64,000 nt of DNA from Streptomyces spinosus (GTDB lineage Bacteria > Actinomycetota > Actinomycetes > Streptomycetales > Streptomycetaceae), in contig NZ_JAINRC010000010.1 in assembly GCF_020400655.1 (NCBI RefSeq), positions 286,599 to 350,598 of the forward strand, given 5' to 3'. The notes under the pieces are model-generated. The model did no database searches. It saw only the letters and a program-made list of their open reading frames with translations, and was not told the origin of the DNA. A program made the position numbers and the translations under genes. This document shows positions 1-7,352 of this stretch, piece after piece; within the stretch, counting starts at the first letter, position 1; every line of letters begins with the position of its first letter.

Positions 1-227
1 CGGGCCTGGGTCGCGGGGTGCTCGGTCGCGACGGTGGACGCGGCGGCGGGCGACGGCACGGAGAGGTGCGCCCGGGGTGCGGTGGCCGTGGCGGTGTGCG
101 GGCGGGGCGCGGCGAGTGCCGGCGTGGACAGCAGGCCGGCGAGGGTGACGCAGACGGCGGCGGCGCCGGCGATGCGGCCGGCCGTGCCCCTCGGCACGCG
201 TCCGGGCAGCGCGAAGCGATAGCGCAT
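1..227 (-). CDS. Secreted protein of unknown function, N-terminal fragment
   Basis: Only the first 75 codons lie in the window; the gene runs off the left edge. The ATG at 227 follows a good ribosome site (GGAGGAATCCCG directly before it). The N terminus begins MRYRFALPGR, continues with a basic stretch and then a hydrophobic Ala/Leu/Val core ending near LSTPALAAP. That is a classic signal peptide with an Ala-x-Ala type cleavage site at about residue 41. What follows is an Ala/Pro/Thr-rich segment, as is common after signal peptides of Streptomyces exported proteins. No catalytic domain is visible in the part present, so no function is assigned. It is transcribed away from the LysR gene's 3' end, which lies about 210 nt to its right on the same strand. 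Confidence 0.75.
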   Translation of the reverse strand, partial: MRYRFALPGRVPRGTAGRIAGAAAVCVTLAGLLSTPALAAPRPHTATATAPRAHLSVPSPAAASTVATEHPATQA

Positions 228-377
228 CGGGATTCCTCCACGAAGGGGTGCGCCTCTGTGGGGTGTCGAGGCGTGTGAGGGACTGTCTCAGCGCGCCGCC
301 CCGCCAACAATGGCGTGTGACATAGCACATGGCACTGGGCGCTCATAACATCGCGGCGCACCCGTGACCCGCGGCTA

Positions 378-438
378 GGGTCTTTCGTTCGGATCAGGCC
401 GGACCCCGCGTGCCCGGCATGATCCAGACGAGAGGCCC
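378..438 (-). terminator. Long hairpin after lysR-family gene, copy 1 of a dispersed element
   Basis: Arms at 378-396 and 420-438 pair over 19 positions. The differences between arms are mostly T/C changes, which give G-U pairs in RNA. The loop contains a second small GCCGG/CCGGC stem. The right arm touches the stop codon of the LysR gene (438-440, minus strand), so it would form directly at the end of that transcript. A closely related hairpin lies at 18388-18443, again at the 3' end of a regulator gene. A terminator role is inferred. Confidence 0.6.
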
Positions 439-1391
439 TACGCCCCGGCGGCGCTCCAGGTCCGCGACGCCCAGGTGCGCAGGTGCGGGGCCTGGGCGAC
501 GAGGTCGCGGTAAGCGTCCGTGGCGGAGCGGAACACCGTCTCCACGACGTCGTCGGCGACGGTGTCCGGCCGCCAGACCAGCACATAGCGGCACCACAGC
601 GGGGAGCCCGCCAGCGGCTTGACCGTGACGTGCGGGATCGGCCGCAGCGTCGGCTGCACCAGGGACACCCCGAGACCATCGGCGATCATGCTCTGCAACT
701 GGGTCTGGTCACCGAGCCACTCGTGCACGGTCACCGGGGTGAAGCCGGCCGCGGCACATGCGTCGTAGAACACCCCCGGCCAGCCGGCCCCGTCGTCCGG
801 GGTCACGAACCAGGCGTCCTCGGCGAGGTCGGCGAGCTGGACCTGGGCGCTCTGCCGGAGCCGGTGGCGGGCGGGCAGGGCGACGAAGGTGGGCTCGGTG
901 ACGATGCCGCGGTGCCGGACGGCGGCCGAGTGCCGCAGTTCCATGCCCGGGTAGTCGGCGGCGATGGCCGCGTCCACCGCGCCCTCCTCCAGCAGCTCGA
1001 CGATCCGCGAGGACGCGTAGACGCTGGTGACCGAGAGGGAGAGCTCCGGCAGTCGCGTCCGGACCCGGGAGACCGTGCCGGACAGCATGGGCGAGTTCGT
1101 CGCGGCCACGCGCAGGGTGCGGCGGGGGCGGTCGGTGGGCGGACGGTGCCCGATCGCGGCGGCCCGCGTGAGGACGTCCCGGGCCTGCTCGACGACCTCG
1201 GCGCCGTACCGGGTCGGCCGGACCCCGCCGGGCCCGCGTTCGAAGAGCGGTTCGCCGAGGTGGCGCTCGATGCGCCGCAGCTGGGTGCTGACGGCCGGCT
1301 GCGAGTAGCCCAGCTGCGCGGCGGCCCGGCCCACGCTGCCCGCGTCGGCGATCGCGCACAGCACCCGCAGGTGCCGCAGCTCCAGCTCCAT
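438..1391 (-). CDS. LysR family transcriptional regulator
   Basis: This is a 317-aa LysR-type regulator, a normal length for the family. The chosen ATG at 1391 gives the canonical N terminus MELELRHLRVL and has GGGGAG about 8 nt upstream. Reading further 5' adds only low-complexity residues. The N-terminal winged helix-turn-helix covers about residues 1-60 (AAAQLGYSQPAVSTQLRRIE is the recognition region, followed by GEPLFERG). Residues about 90-300 form the periplasmic-binding-like effector domain. It diverges from the TetR gene at 1647 with a 255-nt shared promoter region. LysR proteins usually control a divergent or nearby gene, but the palindrome seen there fits TetR better. The effector is unknown. 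Confidence 0.92.
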   Translation of the reverse strand: MELELRHLRVLCAIADAGSVGRAAAQLGYSQPAVSTQLRRIERHLGEPLFERGPGGVRPTRYGAEVVEQARDVLTRAAAIGHRPPTDRPRRTLRVAATNSPMLSGTVSRVRTRLPELSLSVTSVYASSRIVELLEEGAVDAAIAADYPGMELRHSAAVRHRGIVTEPTFVALPARHRLRQSAQVQLADLAEDAWFVTPDDGAGWPGVFYDACAAAGFTPVTVHEWLGDQTQLQSMIADGLGVSLVQPTLRPIPHVTVKPLAGSPLWCRYVLVWRPDTVADDVVETVFRSATDAYRDLVAQAPHLRTWASRTWSAAGA

Positions 1392-1570
1392 CGCTCCACT
1401 CCCCGCCGGTTCCCGGCGCGCCCGCGCCCCGGTCGCCGAGCACGCCGGTCCCCCTCTGCTGTCGCCGACCGCACCTACGACCGGCGGACCACGGCGTTCC
1501 ATTGTGCCCTCCCCGGCAACAGGCCGTAGGCCCGCCCGCCGGCGGAGGAACCTCGGGCACGGCCAACCAA

Positions 1571-1618
1571 CCTAAATAACTCACCCGCTTGCCTAAAACC
1601 TTTAGGAAGCTGCACAAT
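1571..1618 (+). promoter_or_regulatory. Promoter and operator of the TetR gene
   Basis: An inverted repeat CCTAAA-ACC-TTTAGG lies at 1592-1606, and another CCTAAA half-site lies at 1571-1576, exactly 21 bp (two helical turns) upstream. A promoter-like pair TTGCCT (1589-1594) and CACAAT (1613-1618) with an 18-bp spacer brackets the inverted repeat. A bound TetR dimer would therefore block RNA polymerase. Autoregulation is inferred. Confidence 0.5.
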
Positions 1619-1646
1619 GGCTTTCCGGCAGACGGGAGAGACAGTG

Positions 1647-2219
1647 ATGGCGCGTGCGGGGCTGACCACCGAACGCCTGGTGCGGGCGGGCGCGGAGCTG
1701 GCCGACGAAGTCGGCTTCGACCAGGTGACGGTGTCCGCGGTGGCCCGGCGGTTCGACGTCAAGGTCGCGAGCTTGTACTCGCACCTGAGGAACTCGCAGG
1801 ATCTCAAGACGCGGATCGCGCTGCTCGCCCTCGAGGAGCTGGCCGACCGGGCCGCCGAGGCCCTGGCCGGCCGGTCCGGCAAGGACGCCCTCGGCGCCTT
1901 CGCGAACGTCTACCGCGACTACGCCCGCGCGCACCCCGGCCGCTACGCGGCGGCCCGGCACCCGCTGGACACCGAGACGGCGGCCGGCAGCGCGGGAGTG
2001 CGGATCGTGCAGCTCACCCGGGCGATCCTGCGCGGTTACGACCTGACCGAGCCGGACCAGACCCACGCGGTCCGCCTCCTCGGCAGCGTCTTCCACGGCT
2101 ACGTCAGCCTGGAGGCGGCCGGCGGCTTCGATCACAGCGCGCCGGACCCGCAGGAGTCCTGGACCCGGATCCTGGACGCCCTCGACTCCCTGCTGCGCGA
2201 CTGGCCCGCGAAGCCCTGA
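1647..2219 (+). CDS. TetR/AcrR family transcriptional regulator
   Basis: This is a 190-aa TetR-type regulator. I start it at ATG 1647, which follows GGGAGAG, rather than at the in-frame ATG 1617, which falls inside the promoter's -10 region. The DNA-binding domain is residues about 10-55 (VSAVARRFDVKVASLYSHLRNSQDLK is the helix-turn-helix and following helix). The C-terminal half carries the conserved F-H-G turn (GSVFHGYVSLEAAGGF), typical of the TetR C-terminal WHG domain. It lies 49 nt upstream of the SGNH hydrolase gene on the same strand and may be co-transcribed with it. The ligand is unknown. Confidence 0.92.
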   Translation: MARAGLTTERLVRAGAELADEVGFDQVTVSAVARRFDVKVASLYSHLRNSQDLKTRIALLALEELADRAAEALAGRSGKDALGAFANVYRDYARAHPGRYAAARHPLDTETAAGSAGVRIVQLTRAILRGYDLTEPDQTHAVRLLGSVFHGYVSLEAAGGFDHSAPDPQESWTRILDALDSLLRDWPAKP

Positions 2220-2268
2220 CCGCACGGCTCCCCCACGGCGATCCCCCCTCGAAACGCAGGCAGACACG

Positions 2269-3435
2269 ATGCTCACCATCCCCCTCACCGCCGACCTGGT
2301 ACGCGGTGCCCTCGAACTGGAGCGCACCGCGCGCGGCCTGCTGCCGCACCGGCTGCCCGCCCGGGCCCGCGCCCAGTGCGCCGACCCGCAGCTGGCCCTG
2401 GCGGAGTCCCAGCCCTCCGGCGTACGGCTGGCGCTGCGCACCCGCGCCACCACCGTGGAACTGGACACCCTGCCCACCAAGCGGGTGTACGCCGGCGCGC
2501 CACCGCGCCCGGACGGCGTGTACGACCTGCTCGTCGACGGCCGGCCGGCGGGCAGCGCCTCCCTCACCGAGGGCGACACCCTCACCATCGACCTGGGCAC
2601 CGGCTCCGCCGAGCACCGGCCGGGCCCGGTGGGCACCGTGCGCTTCACGGGCCTGCCGGACACCGTCAAGGACGTGGAGATCTGGCTGCCGCACAACGAG
2701 ACGACCGAGCTGGTCGCGCTGCGCACCGACGCCCCCGTCGAGCCCGTACCGGACCGGGGCCGCCGGGTGTGGCTGCACCACGGCAGCTCGATCAGCCACG
2801 GCTCGGACGCGGCGAGCCCCACCACCACCTGGCCGGCGCTCGCCGCGTCCCTGGGCGGGGTGGAGCTGGTCAACCTCGGGCTGGGCGGCAGCGCGCTGCT
2901 CGACCCGTTCACCGCGCGGGCCCTGCGCGACACGCCCGCCGACCTGATCAGCGTCAAACTGGGCATCAACGTGGTCAACACCGACCTGATGCGGCTGCGT
3001 GCCTTCGGACCCGCCGTGCACGGCTTCCTCGACACCGTCCGCGAGGGGCACCCCCACACGCCGCTGCTCGTCGTCTCGCCGGTCCTGTGCCCGATGCACG
3101 AGAACACGCCCGGCCCCACCGCCATGGACCCGTCCGCTCTCGGCGAGGGGCGCCTGCGGTACCGGGCCACCGGCGATCCGGCGGAGCGGGCGGCCGGGAA
3201 GCTCACCCTGGAGGTCGTCCGGCGGGAGCTGGCGCGGATCGTGCGCGAGCGGGCGGCCGGGGACCCGGCCCTGTACTACGCGGACGGCCGCGAGCTGTAC
3301 GGGGAGGCCGACTTCGCCGAGCTGCCGCTGCCCGACGGCCTCCACCCGGACACGGCCGGGCACCGCCGCATCGGCGAGCGGTTCGCGGCGCTGGCGTTCG
3401 CCGGGGACGGGCCCTTCGCGGACCGCACCGCCTGA
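2269..3435 (+). CDS. SGNH/GDSL hydrolase with N-terminal beta domain (SsfX3-like layout)
   Basis: This 388-aa protein has no signal peptide. Residues about 1-160 look like a beta-rich accessory domain. The SGNH hydrolase domain follows: block I GSSISHG puts the nucleophile at Ser174, block II is the Gly-rich NLGLGGSALLD, block III is GINVVN, and block V DGLHPD gives Asp356 and His359 of the triad. The two-domain order resembles the SsfX3 acyltransferase/esterase group rather than simple secreted lipases. The likely chemistry is hydrolysis or transfer of an ester-linked acyl group in the cytoplasm; the substrate is unknown. It follows the TetR gene by 49 nt, so that regulator is the best candidate controller. 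The next gene is convergent. Confidence 0.9.
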   Translation: MLTIPLTADLVRGALELERTARGLLPHRLPARARAQCADPQLALAESQPSGVRLALRTRATTVELDTLPTKRVYAGAPPRPDGVYDLLVDGRPAGSASLTEGDTLTIDLGTGSAEHRPGPVGTVRFTGLPDTVKDVEIWLPHNETTELVALRTDAPVEPVPDRGRRVWLHHGSSISHGSDAASPTTTWPALAASLGGVELVNLGLGGSALLDPFTARALRDTPADLISVKLGINVVNTDLMRLRAFGPAVHGFLDTVREGHPHTPLLVVSPVLCPMHENTPGPTAMDPSALGEGRLRYRATGDPAERAAGKLTLEVVRRELARIVRERAAGDPALYYADGRELYGEADFAELPLPDGLHPDTAGHRRIGERFAALAFAGDGPFADRTA

Positions 3436-3474
3436 CCGGAGGGGACCGGCGGCGACGCGCGCGCCGGCACTCCC

Positions 3475-4146
3475 TCACACCAGGTGCGCGAAGACCACCA
3501 GGTTGTCGGTGTAGTCCCGCACCGTGCGGTCGTAGTCCCCGGCGCAGGTGATGAGCCGCGCCTCGGGGCGCGACGCGTCCGCGTACACCCGTTCGCTGGG
3601 GAAGTCGTCCTTGGCGAAGGTCTCGGTGCTGTCCACGACGAACTCCGCCGTGCGCCCGTCGGCCCGCTGCACGGAGAAGCGGTCGCCGGGCTCCAGCCGG
3701 TCGAGGTCGGCGAAGACGGCCGGGGAGGTCACCGTGTCAACGTGTCCGGCGATGATCGCGGTGCCCCGCTCACCGGGCGCGACCCCGTCGGCGTACCAGC
3801 CGACGAGATTGGTGTCGGCGGCGGGCGGCGGCTGCAACTGGCCCGAGTCGGCGAGCTCCAGGGTGGTGAAGGGTGCGTCCACGGAGATCTTGGGAATGCG
3901 CAGCCGGGTCGGCGCGGACCTCGGCAGCGCCTCGTCGGGCTGCCGGGAGTCGACCGCGGGCGGTGCGCCGGTGCCCGAGGCCGGGTGCGCCTCCGGCTTG
4001 TCGTCCGGCTGCCGGTGACCGCCGAACATGCTGACGGCGAGGAAGACGGCCGCCACACCCCACAGCGTCAGCCGCCCGCCGTAGCCGGCACGCTGCTCGT
4101 GCGCCGCCGGTCCTGACGGGGTCGGGGAAGAGGGATCTGCTGCCAT
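3475..4146 (-). CDS. Class F sortase
   Basis: This 223-aa membrane-anchored transpeptidase has a single N-terminal transmembrane segment (about residues 25-41) followed by a Pro-rich linker. The sortase barrel holds the expected catalytic set: His135 in AIIAGHVD, Cys201 in LITCAGD and Arg210 in RTVRDYTDN. The TITC-type motif, the short length and the absence of a C-terminal tail fit actinobacterial class F. ATG 4146 is used because GAGTGAGGTGG lies just upstream. Sortases cleave a cell-wall sorting signal and attach the protein to peptidoglycan. The gene directly upstream on the same strand encodes a secreted protein with a C-terminal hydrophobic segment and RRKK tail, the best substrate candidate. 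Confidence 0.93.
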   Translation of the reverse strand: MAADPSSPTPSGPAAHEQRAGYGGRLTLWGVAAVFLAVSMFGGHRQPDDKPEAHPASGTGAPPAVDSRQPDEALPRSAPTRLRIPKISVDAPFTTLELADSGQLQPPPAADTNLVGWYADGVAPGERGTAIIAGHVDTVTSPAVFADLDRLEPGDRFSVQRADGRTAEFVVDSTETFAKDDFPSERVYADASRPEARLITCAGDYDRTVRDYTDNLVVFAHLV

Positions 4147-4240
4147 CGGACACCACCTCACTCGGGCACGGCAGCACGGGGATCAGGGCGGGGAAGACGG
4201 CGCCGGGAGCGGCGTCCTGGGCGGGGCGCAGGGGGCGCGG

Positions 4241-4268
4241 GCCGCCGGCGCGGAGGCGCGCCGGCGGC
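4241..4268 (-). terminator. Perfect 12-bp stem-loop between the collagen-like gene and the sortase gene
   Basis: GCCGCCGGCGCG at 4241-4252 pairs perfectly with 4257-4268 around a GAGG loop. It lies 28 nt after the stop of the collagen-like gene and about 95 nt before the sortase start, so it probably ends the first transcript or attenuates read-through into the sortase gene. Confidence 0.55.
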
Positions 4269-4296
4269 GTCCGCAGCCCCTGGGACGTACAGTCCC

Positions 4297-4890
4297 TCAG
4301 GACGCCGGCTGGGCGGCCTTCTTGCGGCGCAGCGCCAGGGCACCGGTGGCGCCTACGGCCAGGACGGCGAGACCGCCCGCGGTGACACCGGGCGCGGCGA
4401 GCGCGCCGCCACCGGTGTGCATGCCACCGCGCGGCTTGTCGTGGTCGTCACCCCAGTCGCCCTTGTCACCCTTCTCGCCCCGGTCGCCCTTCTCACCGCG
4501 GTCGCCCTTCTCACCGCGGTCCCCCTTGTCGCCCTTCTCGCCCCCGCCCTCGTCCTTGTCCCGGTAGGTCTCGGGGTCGAACCGGCTGTCGCCGCCGGAA
4601 CCCCACTCCTCGCCGCGCACCGTGGCGAGAGCTCCGCCACCCGTGTGCATTCCGCCGCGCGGCCCGTCGTGTTCCTCGCCGCCGCCGCGTTTGTTGCCGT
4701 ACTCCTTGTCCTGGCCGCTGTCGGATCCTTCGTCCTCGTCGGACTCGTTGTCGTTCTCCTTGCTGTACGAGGAGCCGTCCCGGCCGCCGCCGTCGTGTCC
4801 GGCCGTCACGGCGAGCGCGGCGCCGGGTGCGGCGAAGGATAGGGCGGCGGCGGCAGCCGCCGTTGCCACAAGCATGCGGGCAGAGCGCAT
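4297..4890 (-). CDS. Secreted collagen-like cell-surface protein, probable sortase substrate
   Basis: This is a 197-aa modular surface protein. ATG 4890 follows AAGGACATCACT. A signal peptide (residues 1-27, ending AALA) is followed by a very acidic linker rich in Asp, Glu and Ser. Next is a first copy of PRGGMHTGGGALA at 77-89, then ten collagen-like Gly-X-Y triplets from 117 to 147 (GEK, GDK and GDR types). A second identical PRGGMHTGGGALA follows at 153-165, then a hydrophobic helix (about 167-187) and the positive tail RRKKAAQPAS. The order HTG motif, hydrophobic segment, basic tail is that of a cell-wall sorting signal, though the motif is not canonical LPXTG or LAXTG. With the class F sortase next door, anchoring by that enzyme is inferred. 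The function of the surface display is unknown. Confidence 0.85.
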   Translation of the reverse strand: MRSARMLVATAAAAAALSFAAPGAALAVTAGHDGGGRDGSSYSKENDNESDEDEGSDSGQDKEYGNKRGGGEEHDGPRGGMHTGGGALATVRGEEWGSGGDSRFDPETYRDKDEGGGEKGDKGDRGEKGDRGEKGDRGEKGDKGDWGDDHDKPRGGMHTGGGALAAPGVTAGGLAVLAVGATGALALRRKKAAQPAS

Positions 4891-5103
4891 AGTGATGTCC
4901 TTCCGCCGTGACCGGGCAGCGGATACCTCATCAGCTGGATGGACCCGGCCCCGACATGAACCACCGTCAGTGAGGCCCCTGACTCCCACCATCCGAGCCG
5001 CCCAGCCGTGTCACCACGCCACCCGTCTGCCCCAGCGCGTCGGCTCCGGGGCCCCTCGTCCGGCTCAACCGCCGACGCGGTCGACGATCGAAGGAGGCAC
5101 CCC

Positions 5104-6114
5104 GTGTCCGTGAACACCCGCCGCGGGCGACGGGGCCGGCGGCCGGCCGCCGGGTGGGCCGGTGCCCTGCTCTCCGTCACCGCCCTCACCGCCGGAGCCG
5201 CTCCCGCCCGCGCCGGGGCGGACACGGTGACGGAGTATCCGGTGACCACGGTGGCCGGTGCGGAACCCGTCGGCATCACCGCCGGTCCGGACGGCGCGCT
5301 GTGGTTCGCGGAGCACGGCGCCGGGCGGATCGGTCGGATGGCGGCCGACGGCACGGTCACCGACGTCCCGACCTCGGGCCCGGACACCGGTCCGTCGGAG
5401 ATCGTCCAGGGTCCGGACCGGGCCCTGTGGTTCACCGAGACGACCGCCGGGCGGATCGGGCGGGTCACTCCCACCGGGCCGCTCACCGAGTTCCCGCTGC
5501 CGGCGGCCGGCAGCGGCCCGGAGGGGATCGCGCCCGGCCCGGACGGGGCGCTGTGGTTCACCGAGGCGACCGGGAACCGGATCGGCCGCGTCACGACCGG
5601 CGGCCGGATCACCGAGTACCCGGTGCCCACCCCGGACGCCTCTCCCCACTCCATCGCGGCGGGCGGCGACGGCGCGCTGTGGTTCACCGAACTGAGCGGC
5701 GGCAAGGTCGGGCGGATCACCCCCGCCGGGCGGCTCACGGAGTACCCGCTGCCCGGCGGGGCCTCCGGCTTCCCCGGCGGCATCGTCGCCGGACCGGGCG
5801 GCATGTGGCTCACCGCCTCCGGCGGGCGCGCGGTGCTCCGCGTCGACTACACCGGGCACGTCACCCGGTTCCCGCTGCCCGGTGCGGACAGCCTGCCCGG
5901 CGGCATCGCGCGCGGGCCCGACGGCCGGATCTGGTACGCCGACCAGGCCGGGCGCGTCGGCCGGATCACCGCGACCGGCGCCGTCACCACCTTCCCCGTG
6001 CCGGACGGCGGCGAGAAGGTGCCGCTGCGGCTGGCGGCCGGACCCGGCGGAACCGTGTGGTTCACGGAACTGCTCGGCAACGCCGTCGGCCGGATCCGCG
6101 TCCCCGCCCGGTGA
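5104..6114 (+). CDS. Secreted streptogramin lyase-like (Vgb-type) beta-propeller protein
   Basis: This 336-aa protein has GTG 5104 placed 6 nt after AAGGAGG. A twin-Arg-rich N terminus and hydrophobic stretch ending in ARAGAD indicate export. The rest is built from about seven repeats of a blade of roughly 42 residues with the signature GPDGALWFTE followed by GRIGRVTPTG. This is the virginiamycin B lyase / NHL-like propeller pattern. The cytoplasmic enzyme Vgb linearises type B streptogramins. Secreted paralogs with the same repeats are common in Streptomyces and most are not known to degrade antibiotics. I therefore call the fold with confidence but not the reaction. It stands alone between a divergent surface-protein gene and the SCO6745-like gene. 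Confidence 0.85.
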   Translation: MSVNTRRGRRGRRPAAGWAGALLSVTALTAGAAPARAGADTVTEYPVTTVAGAEPVGITAGPDGALWFAEHGAGRIGRMAADGTVTDVPTSGPDTGPSEIVQGPDRALWFTETTAGRIGRVTPTGPLTEFPLPAAGSGPEGIAPGPDGALWFTEATGNRIGRVTTGGRITEYPVPTPDASPHSIAAGGDGALWFTELSGGKVGRITPAGRLTEYPLPGGASGFPGGIVAGPGGMWLTASGGRAVLRVDYTGHVTRFPLPGADSLPGGIARGPDGRIWYADQAGRVGRITATGAVTTFPVPDGGEKVPLRLAAGPGGTVWFTELLGNAVGRIRVPAR

Positions 6115-6152
6115 GACCTCGTGACACCTCCTCTCCCGGGCGCCGCCCCCTT

Positions 6153-6172
6153 GTTATGACGGCTGTCATAAC
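6153..6172. promoter_or_regulatory. Perfect 20-bp palindrome upstream of the SCO6745-like gene
   Basis: GTTATGAC at 6153-6160 and GTCATAAC at 6165-6172 are perfect inverted repeats around GGCT. It is AT-rich in a GC-rich setting and lies 38 nt after the previous stop and 50 nt before the better-supported GTG start at 6222. It looks like an operator for a TetR- or MarR-type repressor. Confidence 0.6.
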
Positions 6173-6221
6173 GCAGGCTGGTGCCGGCAGCAGGTCGAGG
6201 ACGGCGCGGTGGGAGGAAGCG

Positions 6222-7100
6222 GTGGCGGACGGGATGGCGCGGGCCCTGTGGGAGCGGTACGAGCCGGTGCACAGCCTCGTGTACTTCGCACCGGAGGCGC
6301 GCCGGGCCGCGGACGGGCTGGGACTGCGCGGGTTCTGGATGGGCTACTTCGCGCTGCGCGCCGCCCCGCTCGGCACCGTGCCCCCGGCCGTGGTGACGAG
6401 CTGCTTCTACGTGTTCCACCCGGCCCGGGTCACACGGGCGCTGCCGGACGCCTGGTCGTACGTCACCCCGGCGGAGGCGCTGACGGCCCGGCTGGAGGCG
6501 ATGGACGCGGCGATGACCCGCCTGTTCGGGGCGGACACCGTCGGCTCCGCCGCGTTCACGCAGGCCGCGGACCTCGCCTGGGAGGCCGCCGCGGACGCGG
6601 ACACCGCGGGCCGGGTGCTCGGCGCCGCCAATCAGGCGCTGGAACGGCCGCGGAAGCCGGCCGCCCGCCTGTGGCAGGCGCTGACGACCCTGCGCGAGCA
6701 GCGGGGCGACTCCCATGTGGCGGTGCTGGTGGGGCTGGGGCTCGGACCGGTGGAGGCGATGGTGCTCAAGGCGGCGGCCGGCGAGTCCGACGGCGCCGTC
6801 CTGCGCGAGACCCGCAGGTGGCCGCAGGACGAGTGGGCGGCGGCCGTGGCCCGGCTGCGCGCGGACGGCCGGCTCACGGCGGACGGCAGGCCGACACCGG
6901 CGGGCGCGGCCCTGCGCGCGGAGGCCGAGGCGCTCACCGACGCGGCGGCCGGGCAGCCGTGGACCGCGCTGGGCACCGAGCGGACGGCCCGGCTGGCCGC
7001 GCTGCTGGAGCCGCTGGCCCGCACGGTCGGCGAGTCGGGCCTGCTGCCGCCCGGGAACCCGGTGGGGCTGACCCGGGTGACGTACCCCGTCGGCCGCTGA
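6222..7100 (+). CDS. SCO6745-like conserved actinobacterial protein
   Basis: This is a 292-aa protein. GTG 6222 is preferred because GGAGG lies 5 nt upstream and the sequence then begins VADGMARALWERYEPVHSLVYFAPE, the usual N terminus of this family. An in-frame ATG at 6156 lies inside a perfect palindrome and lacks a ribosome site. The protein is alpha-helical, Ala-rich and cytoplasmic. Features include the W-E-x-Y-E-P-V-H-S-L-V-Y-F segment near the start, GFWMGYFALRAAPLG, and the C-terminal helix-turn-helix-like region around RRWPQDEWAAAVARLRADG. The family is conserved in Actinobacteria; I do not know a proven role. A strong terminator follows directly. Confidence 0.85.
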   Translation: MADGMARALWERYEPVHSLVYFAPEARRAADGLGLRGFWMGYFALRAAPLGTVPPAVVTSCFYVFHPARVTRALPDAWSYVTPAEALTARLEAMDAAMTRLFGADTVGSAAFTQAADLAWEAAADADTAGRVLGAANQALERPRKPAARLWQALTTLREQRGDSHVAVLVGLGLGPVEAMVLKAAAGESDGAVLRETRRWPQDEWAAAVARLRADGRLTADGRPTPAGAALRAEAEALTDAAAGQPWTALGTERTARLAALLEPLARTVGESGLLPPGNPVGLTRVTYPVGR

Positions 7101-7104
7101 GGGC

Positions 7105-7130
7105 GCCCGGGGGCGCCGGCGCCCCCGGGC
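7105..7130 (+). terminator. 26-bp perfect GC palindrome after the SCO6745-like gene
   Basis: Positions 7105-7130 read the same on both strands and begin 4 nt after the stop codon at 7100. The arms can form a very stable hairpin (GCCCGGGGGC pairing with GCCCCCGGGC). It probably ends the upstream transcript; there is no U-run, as is usual in Streptomyces. Confidence 0.65.
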
Positions 7131-7340
7131 CGGGGACGCGCCCCGGTGGGACGGCGGCCGGGCGGGCAGCGGGGCGACGCGGGCGTGGGTACGACGACGG
7201 CGCCCAGGGTCCCGGTGCGGCGACGGAACGCCCTCGCGGCGGCCGTACGCGGCCGGCGCGGGCAGCGAGCGGCCGGCCTTGGCCGAGAACAGCCGTACCG
7301 CTGCGTGAAACGCCTGGTGAGCGGCCTCGATCGCGGGTCG

Positions 7341-7346
7341 TACGCT
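7341..7346 (+). promoter_or_regulatory. Probable -10 box of a leaderless transcript (fructosamine-kinase-like gene)
   Basis: TACGCT matches TANNNT and is followed by exactly 6 nt before GTG 7353. Transcription would then begin at or next to the start codon. No clear Shine-Dalgarno is present, which fits a leaderless mRNA. Confidence 0.5.
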
Positions 7347-7352
7347 GGGGCC

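Noticed and set aside
1617..1619. ATG 1617 as start of the TetR gene
   Set aside because: It coincides with the -10 region of the promoter. ATG 1647 follows GGGAGAG and the HTH begins right after.
6156..6158. ATG as the start of the SCO6745-like gene
   Set aside because: It lies inside a perfect palindrome and has no ribosome site. GTG 6222 has GGAGG 5 nt upstream and matches the family N terminus.
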